Of a stretch of 64,000 nucleotides of DNA, positions 1 to 11,791 are shown in pieces. Each line of letters opens with the position of its first letter. Position 1 is the stretch's first letter. The position numbers and the translations under genes are program-made. The notes beneath the pieces are model-generated. The model was not told where the DNA came from, did not search any database, and was given only the letters and a program-made list of their open reading frames with translations. Source of the stretch: Artocarpus heterophyllus (lineage: Eukaryota; Streptophyta; Magnoliopsida; Rosales; Moraceae); contig CM046354.1 of NCBI GenBank assembly GCA_025403435.1, positions 18,788,424-18,852,423 of the forward strand, written 5' to 3'.

Positions 1-784
1 TACTGAACTAAAGTACTAAATTAAGAATAAAAATTGCAATCAATTTCAAAAGATACTTCAATAAGACAAGGCGTTAAGGCATTTGATTCCACCATAATCA
101 CTAGATATGAATTTCATAAAATTATGCAACCCAATCAATAATACACATGTGATGACAAAAATTCCTAAATTATTTACTATCCTATCTCTAGGTATAGCAA
201 ACCTACTCAGTTTATTAACTCACTATATCTCTATGTGAATTTAAATAAATCGGAATGCATTAAAATTCATGAACTTTCCAGATGAAGCCACACAAATAAT
301 ATGGTATATCTCTATCCATATTTAATTCATGGTTATATGTTAGATGAAGCATTTGCATAATTCTCCCTTCTCAGTTTTGAACATGCACATCAGATCATTT
401 AAATGGTAGCTAATCATTTAAAAGCATTAAACATAATAACACATAACTCACATGAATAAAATCAATTATGGTGCATAAATATGAAATTCACATCGTCATG
501 ATTAGGTTACATCATAGCCCTAACTAAGAAAATTAGAACATAATTGAAAAAGAAATAAAATCTGAAAATTTAATTGAATCAAACATCAAGAGTTAAGAGA
601 GCAAGAAATTCTGTCACCAATTCTTCACTTCTTACTCCGGAATGCTTGACGGCTCTTCAGAAAAATAAACAACGCTCTCCAAAATTAACTGATAACCTAG
701 CTACCCAATACTATTCTATTTATACTACTCTTAAGTTAACAAATCCCTTGTTTTGCATCCAAAAATCGTGGTTCAGTATCACTC
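1..784. other. Intergenic, no gene seen
   Basis: No coding potential was recognised. The sequence is AT-rich, with short ORFs that resemble no family I know. The last part (about 560-780) changes in composition just before the GC-rich palindrome cluster and may be the edge of an old retroelement LTR, but no terminal motif or target duplication could be placed. Confidence 0.4.
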
Positions 785-961
785 TGGCGCCGCGGCCCTT
801 CTTTTCCAGCGCTGCGGCGCTTCTTCTCTGTTTTTTTTCTTCTTTTCCGCCGTAGCGCCGCGGCGCTCCCTTCCCAGCGCCGCGGCGCTGAGTTCCTGTC
901 TTCTCGCTGCTCATGCTTTCCTTTGGGCGCCGCGGCGCTGCTCTTTGGGCGCCGCGGCGCT
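785..961. repeat. GC-rich palindromic minisatellite cluster
   Basis: Six copies of a palindromic core close to AGCGCCGCGGCGCT lie in otherwise AT-rich DNA, at about 785, 808, 854, 876, 926 and 948. The 854/876 pair and the 926/948 pair are each spaced exactly 22 bases apart. The 854 and 876 copies match the perfect palindrome, and the others differ by one or a few bases. ORFs crossing this block on both strands are low-complexity Ala/Arg/Pro readings of the repeat and are not genes. Its role is unknown. It could be part of a retroelement LTR or a local expansion of a hairpin-forming motif. Confidence 0.75.
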
Positions 962-2327
962 TCAGCTCTGCCAACAAAGTTGGTCTCGGATTTCTTGTGC
1001 TTTTGCTCCCTTTTGTTTTGTTTTCTTTCTTTCTTCAACCTACATCAATAAAATCATGCTTTTATGAAAAAGTTGGATGTTTCATGTAATTTTTCTTAAG
1101 AACATAGTAATATTCGTTAATTAAAAGTGGCCAAATAACTCTCTAAACTAGAGTTATCAGTGGCACAAACTGATGATAATTGTTAATGAATTAATTATCT
1201 TATTAAATTCAAAATAATAACTAGAGTTTAGATTATATGTCCATTGGGACTCTTTGCTAACTCCATAATATTCTTTCAGATGAATCAATGGAAACTTCTT
1301 GGATGATTTCTTATCAGTAGGGGAACTCACATTGTGCACCATTTGCACTATGTGTGGGCCAATTTATGTATCTTGGGGCGCATGGGCGTGTTTTTCATAA
1401 TGTGATAATGTAATTATGTTATGTGATTTTCATATGATATGATAATTATCAATGTGTAACTATATATATATATATATTAGAAGTTAAAATAAATATTGCA
1501 CAATGATTATTTATTTTATCCAACATAATAAATAATTGAGATAATCATGGAAAATATTTATTTTAAACATTAAAATAAATAATATCTTAGTTTGAGCCCT
1601 AATCAAATCTTAGATGGATGCTAGATGGATTCTAAATTACAGATATGAATAAGAGTGACACGTATCATCCTATTGTTGGAAGGATGAAAATCACACCCAA
1701 CCACCCTAGGGTTAGCATACTTTCAAGCAGAATCCCATAGGATCCTACTCTTACCTCTTAGCTAATGCATATCTACAAATCGACATCAAAGAGTCTATTT
1801 TAAGTAGAATTGTCTTTGGCCTCCATCTAGAGTTCTTATTGCTCTTTCTTTTAAAGTCTTGAGAACCTTTGCCAATAAGGGATAGAAGGAGATATAAAAG
1901 TCCAAAGTGTCTCACCAGTACCCATGCACCTGTTGATCCAAAGAGAGACGAATAGCGAGTAATACTTGAAGGTTTTAGAACGTTTGATCATCTAGAGCTT
2001 TTGCCAGGCTTGTAAGTTCAAGTTTTATTCAATTATTAAATATAGCATCATGAGATGGATCCTAAAAGTTTGAGAAAAATTTCAAAATCCTATTCTCCTA
2101 TGTTTTCATGTCTTTCATTGAAATTTTTTAGACAAACCAACAGTATTTGTTGTAGTTATTGTTGTTATCTGTATAGTTACTGGTCAGTAATCACCAAAAC
2201 CATCTTCATCACCAGAAAATAAAACATTAAACAAAAATTCATAAAAACTACAAGCATAGCAATCAGATAAAAAAAATCCTTAAAAAAATAAGCAGATAAA
2301 AAATAAAAGAAATCTAAACAAACAAAT
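962..2327. other. Intergenic, no gene seen
   Basis: AT-rich non-coding sequence. A short (TA)n run lies near 1461-1480. No conserved protein reading frame, tRNA or terminal repeat was recognised. Confidence 0.4.
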
Positions 2328-2671
2328 CGTTCTTCAATGGGTACTACATGGTGGCCATTACACAGGAGCAGCTAATTTATGTATCTCTAGCATGGAGAAG
2401 CAGCCACCATTTAAGGAGATCTCTTCTCACATGAAGATCTTTGAATCTCCACCATCATGATAGGGGATACTTTGGTTTTCCTCTATGCGATCTCCTTAAA
2501 TCGTACTTCAATGGGTACTACATGGTGGCCATTACACGAGAGCAGCTAATTTATGTATCTCTAGCATGGAGAAGCAGCCACCATTTAAGGAGATCTCTTC
2601 TCACATGAAGATCGTTGAATCTCCACCATCATGATAGGGGATACTTTGGTTTTCCTCTATACGACAGGGGA
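2328..2671. repeat. Direct tandem duplication, 174-bp period
   Basis: Two nearly identical units begin at 2328 and 2502. Each starts with cgt(t/a)cttcaatggg and runs through a block rich in gaga/tctc and catgg words. They differ by only a few substitutions, so the duplication is recent compared with the surrounding old repeats. No reading frame is shared meaningfully between the units. Confidence 0.85.
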
Positions 2672-4683
2672 AATCTCTATGATGGCGCCACGCAACACAA
2701 ATTTGTAGATCAAGCAGTTGTGTGACATCGCATTTGTGGCAGGTTGTTGAACATCTCTAGTGATGTTGCATGCGCTCTTATGAGAGAGAGAGAGAAAGAT
2801 AGGGGTTTGGCTTGGTAAAGAGATGGAGTTGAGCGTGTTAGGATCGTTGATCTAAGAAACAAATATAAGATTTATAATAAAAGCATTTTGTATTAAATGA
2901 GTGCATAAATAATAATGCAAATATTTTATATATGGATAATAATCCTGTAACACCCGTTATTTTTCTAACAGGTATTATGGTAATTAAATTAATTATTAAT
3001 ATACCAATTAAAATTTTTCTCATCTAAAATCTATTTCATATTATTTATTTCTAGCTTCTTTTAAATTTTCCTAAAAATTTCTTATTTTCTTAAAAATTTC
3101 TTATACTTATTTAGTATATTTACCGAAATGGTCTTAGAACTTCTAAATAATTACAAAATTGTGATTTTGGCATTATATGCCTAACGTCTCCGAAGGAGAC
3201 TCATTTCCCCTGCCAATCTTTTTCTTCTTATTTCCTTTTTCCTCTTACAATGACACTCTCTCTTTTTCTTTTTCTTTTTCTCTCTTTTCCTCTCTGTTTT
3301 CTCTTTGATTTCTTCAAAATCAAGGTCATCAACCTAGCTTCAAAGTAATTAAAAGAGGAAATCCAATGTTATTTTTGTGGACCTACCAAGATCACAAAAC
3401 AAGATCAAGGATTTTTACAAAAAAAAATGACTATTTTTCTTGAAGCTTGAGGTAAGGTTTTCTAGGCTAAAAACCTTGATTTAAATTTGTGTTTTGGTAT
3501 CAGAATTGAGAGAAATGTGTATCCTTGAATGTTTATGGGTAATTATACAATGTTTTTAAAGCTTAATTTACATAGATCTTTGTTCAAAATGCGTTTTTGA
3601 GCTATTTTTGAAAGGTTTTCATTTTTGGTTTAGATTTGTTTGTTGAGCATGAAAATTATGAAAAGAATGATCTATATGTGTTTAAAAGTATTAATCCATA
3701 TTTTTATACATTTTCTATACCCTAAAAATTGTTAAAAAGAGGCGGATTTACTATTAAAGTTTAAAACCTTTGAAACTTAAGAATTTGATTTTCAGAAGAT
3801 GTACTATCGACAGGCTGATCTTTTCAATTGGCAGACCAGACCTATACGCAAGTTTGGCAAGTCGAACATTGTTTAGTTTGGTAGGTCGATGAATAGTACC
3901 CCATAAATAGTACCTGATGAATAGTACCGGTAGGCCAAACTTTAGGACGCATGCCGACAGAGGGTCCAAAAATAATAGTTTTATTTGGAAGGCCAAAAAC
4001 GTTGATCGGTAAACCGATCGAGCAGTCCAAACTCACTTGTTTTTCATTATTTTGTGTCACAAAATGTTCCAATGATTTCATATAAATGATTATGGCACAC
4101 TAATAAGAATAAATGGTAAATCGGTATGATTATAGATTAGGAATGTTATTAAAGTATGATTATTTTATACGTTGTAGGATAACAGAGTACTTGAAGCTTA
4201 TGTTGTGAGTTTGGTATTGTGAGCTAGAAGTTATCAACATGGTATTCGTAAAAAGATAGGGATTCTGTTACTCATCTATTATCAGTTTTATGGATGTAAA
4301 ATTGGTTGTTTTACTACAAGATATATATATGTATGTTGAACTGCTATTATATGAGTATCACATATAAAACTATGATATAAACTCTTTCTGTATTTTACAG
4401 CGATGAATATATTGATTTGACATATGTTGTTGTAAATTGAGAAGCATGGCTAAGAAAAACTGACTCTATAAATAATGAATGATTATAAAGGAATGAAAAG
4501 ACATCAAGAGGGTGACGGTTACGTTCTTGGGCACGAATACCCTAAAAGCTAAAATAAAGAGAGGTGATGACGCTCCCTTGGCTCGAAAGTCCCAAAACAC
4601 ACTGTACAAGAATCGACTTGGTGAGGACTCGGGGCTTGATGTCCCCTCACTAGAACACCCTTGGAATGTTTAGAGGGTGATCA

Positions 4684-7600
4684 TGTAATGATCGAGGAAA
4701 CGTCATCAATGAAACCTAATATTTAATTAGGTTGAATTAATGAATTTATTCTTAAAAATGTAAAATTTTGTAAAAATAGTAATTTTTGTGAAAATTACAA
4801 TAAAATATGAATGAGCGGCATTGATTGTAAATTTTATGGCATATGTAATGCAATGGTGAATATTGTAAAATATAAATTTTATGAGTTTGATGACTCAGAG
4901 ATTTGTGCATAATATCTATAAAATGAATTTCATGTCACAATTAATTATTAAATTGTGATATAAACGAATGGATGATTAGAATGTAAATAGGACATAGAGG
5001 TTGTCCTAACCCTAACCGAGGGTAGAAAGGAGGCCAGAGCAGTATAAGAATACTGCTAAATGAAAACACAGATACGAAAAATGTTATGATTAGCCTCCAA
5101 AAGTAAACGAAAAGTAAGTTAAATATTTTTATACAGTCTAAGGATAGAAAGTACACTGAATTGACCACAATAATATAGGAAAAATACTGTGTGGTGAAAA
5201 ATTACACAGTATAAATTTTTAATTCCATAAAGTGGACACTCCTTGATTTTTTATTGGGCCACATGTCAAGAAAAGTGGCTCAATCACCTTGTGACACCTA
5301 GTGGTATACTCATGGGTTACCATGAGTCACCAAATGTGATAAGGGTGCATTTATGGCAAGTTTATCACAATTTTTCTTTTCTTTCCTTTCCTTCCAAGCT
5401 CCGGCAGCCATAACCAAGAGTTCTAAAAAAATTTCTCAGCCCCCAAACTTTGCAAAAATACCCCCAAACAAGTTTTACAAGCAAGTACAAGGATTTCCCA
5501 CAAGTTTTAAGGTAAATCCTAAACTTTTTAATGAGTTTTCAAGGGATTTTTCATGGGTAAAGGGAAAAAATTAATCCATGGTATTTTTGCATGGAAAGGA
5601 AGCCTAGGAGGGAGTTCAAAGGAACTTTGAAGGTTAGAAATCCAAAAAAGTGCCATTTGGGTAAGTTTTAAATTTCAAAGTTTTGAATTTTGTTTTGATT
5701 TTTATTTCTTAAAACCCATGTGAGTTCTTGAGCACATATTTGATGGAATTTCATGTATATGTGATGAATGGCAAGTTTAAGTTGTGAAACTTTGGTTTAT
5801 AGTGCAAAATGGCAATTTTTGCAAAAAGTGTTAGGCTTTGCAAAAGTGATGTTTGAGCATGAGAATCTTTTGATTAAGGCATGGAATGGTTTCTGCAGGG
5901 GTAGAATTGCAAGTTTGAAACAGATTTTTGTAAAAATGCCATAGGGACTAAATTGAAAGAAAAAGTTCCTTCTCGGTAGATTTAAAAAATAGTCAAAAAG
6001 TCCCTGTACAGTGAGATTTTAGGAAAAGTTAAAACATGAAAGTTGTAGATCTCGATGAAACTGTTAGGTTACATGGATAGTTTGTCTAAAAACTCAATCG
6101 TTTATGAGTTTTTGATTTTTCAAGAATATGTTAAAAGTGAAAAAAGTGTTAAATGGAAAAAATGTCATTTTTCAAAATGATTTAACGTATAGTACCTTAA
6201 GTAAAAATGATCTTTGAAAAAAATAGGAAATTTTGATGCAAAGAAGTAAATTTTAGTCCCGGGAGTAAAATCGCCAAAATTTTCAATTCAGGGACTAAAC
6301 TGCAAGGTTTTATGAAAATGGGGTATAATTGAGAAATAAAGAGATTTGACCCACTAGGGTGTTATTTTGAAATTAGTATGTGGTTATTTTCATAAGAATA
6401 ACGAAATCGAGCTTGGGTAAGTTAGTGGACCAACGGAGGGCAAAATCGTCATTTTTGTCCAAATAACCCGAACCGCTTTGAAATGTTTCCAATGGGATAA
6501 GAAAATGAATAGAAAGGTTCCTACCCTTCGTTAGAAACGATAGGGTAAAGTTAGATAGAAATAAGAAAAAAAAACCAGTGGTTTTTAGAGTTGTACATAG
6601 TAATACAACTCAATTTATTAACTAACGGATGTTTCGTATCGAAACATAGTGGAATTTGGCTAGTGCCTTTGTAGTTGGCCAACAGGATCCTAGGAGTCTA
6701 GGAGAAGAGAAATCGAGGTTAAGTTGCCCGACATTCGCATCAAGTAAGTACCTTTCCCACCTACAGTATGAAATGCAGGTTTAGAAAGAAATGTATGTAT
6801 ATGTATACCTGTACGTATAATTAAGTGTAAACTTGTATGTTTGCCATGATATGAATACCTAAGGGTATAGGCATGTATGAATAATTGTGAGTATATGAAA
6901 TATATATATATATACCTAGGAGTATATAATGACATATATCTGAGTGTATATGATGATCTGTACCAGTGTGCATATTTTATGTTAAGTATTTGTGAGTACA
7001 TTATGCTATATACCTGTGCATATATTAATGTGTACTAGTGTGTATATTTTATGTTAAATACCTGTGAGTACATTATGCTATATATACATGTGCATATATT
7101 AATGTATATCAGTGTGTAAATTTTATGTTAAGTACCTGTGAGTACATTATGCTATATATACCTGTGCGCATATTAATGTATACCAGTGTGTATATTTTAT
7201 GTTAAGTACATATGAGTACATTATGCTATATATACATGTGCGTATATTAATGTGTACCAGTGTGTATATTTTATATTAAGTACCTGTGAGTACATTATGC
7301 TATATACATGTGCGTATATTAATGTGTACCAGTGTGTATATTTTATGTTAAGTACCTGTGAGTACATTATGCTATATATAAGTGTGTATATTTTATGTTA
7401 AGTACATGTGAGTGCATTATGCTATATATACCTGTGTGTATATTAATATGTACTAGTGTATATATTTTATGTTAAGCACCTGTGAGTACATTATGCTACA
7501 TACCAGTGTGTATAATAATGTGTACCAGTGTCGTACAAGAGCATTTATGTTATGTATAACATATGATCATCACTTCATGCATGGTATGATAACCATAATA

Positions 7601-8204
7601 AATGAATTGGTAAACGAATCACCAAAAGTTAAAAAAAGTGTCGTACTGGCTCCTAACTCAAGGGGAGTTTAAAGGATATGTTACGGTCACGGTGTTACGT
7701 AGACCTAAATGAAATTGCGCAATGGTACGAACACTTGGGCCCTAGTAAAGATAAGAAACGATGAGGATAAAGAAAGTTTATAAGAAAGCATAATTGATTC
7801 ATGCATTCATATGAATATCCATGTGGGATTTATGGGACTTACTGGGCGTTAGCTCATTAAGTATTTCATGCTGTAGGTATTCCGACGAGAAGGTCAGAAT
7901 AAGTTCAAATGGTGAGCTGGCGGAGGGGTGGATGGTGTGCAGATTGGGTATGGAGTCTGCTACTGTGATGTTTTTCGCTACGTATGTTTAAAGTTATTTT
8001 GATATGAAATATTTAAAAGAAAGATGTTATGAAACTAAAAGTACTAATTATGTAAATACAAGTATGTGAAAGTATTTTGGGAGTTATCAAAGTTAATGTA
8101 AGTAAATTATTTATTTCCGTTTGACAAAAAAAAAATTCCTAAATTTTTGCCCTAAAGTAAGTAAGAAGGAGTTTTATCACAGCCCGAAAAGGCAGGTTGT
8201 GACA
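4684..8204. mobile_element. Nested 3.5-kb LTR-like insertion (probable large solo LTR)
   Basis: The insertion begins TGTAATGATC and ends GGTTGTGACA, with the perfect 5-bp target duplication GATCA at 4679-4683 and 8205-8209. Joining the flanks restores a continuous LTR sequence, and the intact copies at 27823 and 34587 show the same junction uninterrupted. The 3521-bp body has TG...CA ends, no recognisable gag, protease, RT or integrase, no internal LTR pair that I could detect, and a 72-bp tandem array in its second half. It is therefore best read as a large solo LTR of a second retrotransposon family. The short ORFs at 4941-5168 and 5353-5574 look random. Confidence 0.75.
6957..7545. repeat. 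Tandem array, about 72-bp unit
   Basis: About eight imperfect copies of a unit built from the words tgtaccagtgtgtatatttt, atgttaagtacctgtgag and tacattatgctatatata, often followed by cctgtgcgtatattaa. Unit length varies because the TA-rich linker and the last word are sometimes shortened (for example near 7381). The array lies wholly inside the nested LTR-like element. A looser TA/GTA-rich lead-in begins near 6780. Confidence 0.8.
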
Positions 8205-8850
8205 GATCAAGCGTGCCCATTGAGGTTTCATTGAGTTGAGTGATTTGATATTCTATTGTACGGTAGATACAGATGAGCATAATTGAATCATAAATTAATA
8301 TGTATATATATATATATAACTTGATAAGAATGATCACAAGATATTCATTGAAATTGAACATGATAAAATTGATGAATAATGATGAGAACTAAATAACCAT
8401 ATAGATTTTAATGTGGTAAGGATAAAAACCTAAAGGTGAGTAATGGTTTTCCCTATTGAGCATGTTGTCGCTCATTCCATTATATTTTCATCTTTTCAGG
8501 ACTCACCAAGTGATAGGTGTATTACGTTGGGTAAACTATGTAGCTATATTACGTTGGAATTGCTTCATTTGTTAGAAAATGTCTTTTAAGATAATGCAAG
8601 CATCGTATGTTACTTTTTGAGACTGTATTAAGATTGTGTTGAAGGTTGGAATGATGATGATGACAGTTTATATTATTATATTTATGGTGCTACATTAAAC
8701 TGTGGTTTAATTGTTGTTTATATTTTTATTTTATTTTAAAAGTTTTTATTTAAGTCCCAAGCAAATTTCTTTTGATGTTTATTTATAGTTTATGTTCTCT
8801 GTTTTATCTATTAAAAACTGTTGACCTTCACTTAGGGGCGTTACAAATCC

Positions 8851-11450
8851 TCTTATTGATACTGTCATAATGATTAAGCACCTAAGCAAACATGTGATCC
8901 ATGACAATTATAACCAAATCTTGGCGTTGGGGATATATGTAGTTTATATACAGATAGGTACGACTCAAAAATTTAATAGTCTAAGTTTTAAAGTCTGTAG
9001 TCTATGAATATAGCTGGACACTATATATGATAAGACTATAATGGGGATCTATAATCAATTAAAGAGGTAGTTTATCTAGACCATCAAAGCGGATTGACTC
9101 CATGGTAGACATTGCTGTGGTAGATTTAGTAGTGGTCGTATGCTAGACTAGACCTAAAGTATAATTGATTTAATAATAATTTCATTCCATTTAAATCAAT
9201 TTACTTTGATAATCATCTATATGTAATCTTAATCTTAAAGCACATTCATGACTTTATATTTATAGCTTGTATTTTTCAAAATATCAAAGGCAAGAGTTCT
9301 AATGACCAAAGACTCCATTGTTGGTATGTTGGAGATACAACCTATATTCGATGACAGCATAATCCACAAACACAAAATCTATAGTTCTCTAACAAAAAGT
9401 CAATGTTATCATCCCAAAGGCATTATTCGGGAAATAAAAAAAAAAAAAAGCCTTAGTTATATGGATACATATAGTAACCAGATGATTTCTAGTTGTATTT
9501 ATTATAAATGGAATTTTTCAAGTAAGTGAAATAATGGACCTTTGAGATAAAACAATTGGAAAGTAAAACAAACTAAGCCCTTTGTCCGATTATAGATAAC
9601 ATATGGTGATACACATAATATGAGAGATTATAAACAAGACTAACAAATATCTAAAGTCTTATAATACAATATACTATCAACAATGTAACTTTGGGTCTAT
9701 AGTGGAGTGATCTCAAAGTTAATAATTAAATAGAAACTTAATCAGAAATTACTTCATCTGTTGTTATTGGAGCTTGATCAATCTATGTCCATCAGTTCCC
9801 AATGCTAGCTCACTAATTCCTTGATAAGTTGGGTAGATACAATTTACTGCAGGTAGTACATAAGGATATGTTGAACATGCAACTGGGCTTGTTAGTGTGC
9901 ATGCCCATAGTCCAGTTGGATTGTGTGGCGCCAGACACAGTCCAACTGGATTATTGGTGCCATTCATGGGATATTTTTGGATAATTATTTGTTTAATTAA
10001 TTTCAGAAAAATATTCATTCAAATTAATTGTTGGGATTTGGAATACTTAATTTTTTGTACTTGAATAATTAATTCAAATACTAATTGTATATGAATTTGG
10101 ATAATGGATAATTATCCATAATTATTTAAATAAGATTATTATTTTAAATAATAAAATTCTAATTTAAATTGACTTATTTGAATTATAATTATTCTAAAGG
10201 ATGCAAATAATCACAAAACCCTCTCTTCTGATTGGTTGAGTTTTTTTTTTTTTTGAATGGATCTATTATTGGTTGAGATTTAAATTTCCTTCTGCTAGCA
10301 GTTGGCGTGTATAGTTAAGTGATAACATCCTTGAGAGGGCGTGTTTAACAAGTGGAAAGGGAGATAATTTTTTTTTTATTCCTCATAAATTCTGACCGCT
10401 CCTAGTTATTTTATAAATAGAGGCCTTGGGTCCTTATTTATTCTTAAACTACCAGGTGTTCCTAGTTGCTCAACGCTATAGTAGTTGGAAGGAAAGAAGC
10501 TATAATGTAGATCTGTTGAGTTATGTCCACAAACATAACAGCTTGAAGGAAAAGTCATAAATTGAAGGTCCAAAAGTTAAGATCTTTCTTTGTTCAGTGA
10601 AAACTACTACTTGCAGTCATCAACATGTACATTTGATTAGAATTCTATTTATAGTTTATAGCAACTAGATTTATATTCTAGGTGATTATATAAAATTGCA
10701 AAATTTTGCTGGGGATAAAAACGTTTTTTAGGTAACAGAACTTAACATATTTGAGTTTTTCTTGTGAATTTGTATTTTAAGAAGATTTTATGCCAAGTAT
10801 CCTAAGAAGATTTTGTTAGACATGTATGCCTTAAAGAGTAAAATGTAATATGTTTTTAGAGATATTTTATCAATAAAGAATTTATTTATTATTTATATAC
10901 CAAATGTTGTCCCCTTTACGTTCATATTTGTTGGATGTATGATAAGCAAACAAAATTCTAAGACTGTCAGTCTAAACCTTCAAGAATCAGGCATAAGATG
11001 GACAGATTATGCAAAAGACATGATTCTAAAGGTAACGATCTAAATCATAAAATCCACAATCGAGAGAATAAAGTTAGGTGCTTTATCCATGCAAAGATTG
11101 TTATGTTGTCTATATCCCTAACGAGAGATGATTTGCTTTAGCCATCGGAGGTAGATTCCGTGAATAGAAATATTGGTGCATTGTCATAGGTGACGATGTA
11201 TTAGATCGAGACATAAAGTGTAATTGATTTGGATTAATAATTCTGTTTTGGCAAATCGATTCACTTTAGACAATCATTTGTATTGTATCTTAATCCTGAA
11301 ATGAATAATGGGCCTCTTGTCTTGACTTATGTCTTTTGATGTACCCAAAGATGACATCCACATTTTATGTTGACATACATATCGGTACGTTGAAGTCATG
11401 ACTTTTGTGAATCCATTTTATTTAATATTATTAGTTACATGTAATAACCC
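8851..11450. other. Degenerate retroelement-like DNA, no intact gene
   Basis: No intact reading frame is present. Two diverged, similarly oriented blocks at about 9145-9245 and 11205-11305 share the word order aaagt(a/g)taattgattt ... tttactttgataatcat / ttcactttagacaatcat ... gta(a)tcttaatc. This suggests remnants of two LTRs or an old duplication. A TATA-like tataaatagaggcc lies at about 10412 and an A/T-rich tail at 10840-10900, as in a decayed LTR promoter and terminator. Boundaries and family could not be set. Confidence 0.35.
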
Positions 11451-11791
11451 ATTTCATTTTATTTTACTTTTTCATTTTAAAGTTGACAAAAAACAAAAGA
11501 ATTGGACAACATCATCAACAAAACCTTAAAAGTTTTCTCAAGCATTTGCTGAGCCTATTATTTGAGCCTATTATTTGGTCCATCAAGTTACAAAACATAC
11601 CAAATGAGAAATGAGTGAGAATTGAGCAAAAATGCATTAATATATATCTTCCAAGTGGTCCCTATCCCCCTCTGTTTTTCTCTTCCCTCATTTTGTGAAT
11701 CCCACGAAACCAAACTGTGTCATCAGAAACCCACTTCCAATATAGTTAGAAAGTCAAACCATACATTCCGTTGGATTCCCAAAACTCTCTC

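Larger units (their letters stand above)
2946..8845 (+). mobile_element. Solo LTR (same family as 27823-36950), split by nested insertion
   Basis: The sequence starts TGTAACACCCG and ends GGGGCGTTACA, and is flanked on both sides by the 5-bp target duplication AATCC (2941-2945 and 8846-8850). Segments 2946-4683 and 8210-8845 match, in reverse complement, successive parts of the LTRs at 27823-30186 and 34587-36950. Matching landmarks include the word series around 4441-4680 and the block around 8401-8520. Removing the nested element and one copy of its target duplication leaves about 2374 bases, against 2364 for the intact LTRs. No internal retrotransposon region or second LTR is present, so this is a solo LTR produced by LTR-LTR recombination. 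Its sense orientation is plus, opposite to the complete element. It is more diverged from the two intact LTRs than they are from each other. Confidence 0.9.

Noticed and set aside
736..1067. Ala/Arg/Pro-rich ORFs in several frames
   Set aside because: They are translations of the GC-rich palindrome repeats and T-rich linkers. Overlapping frames on both strands are equally open.
6957..7545. CRISPR-like array
   Set aside because: The repeats are contiguous and degenerate with no unique spacers, and the DNA is plant nuclear. It is an LTR-internal tandem array.
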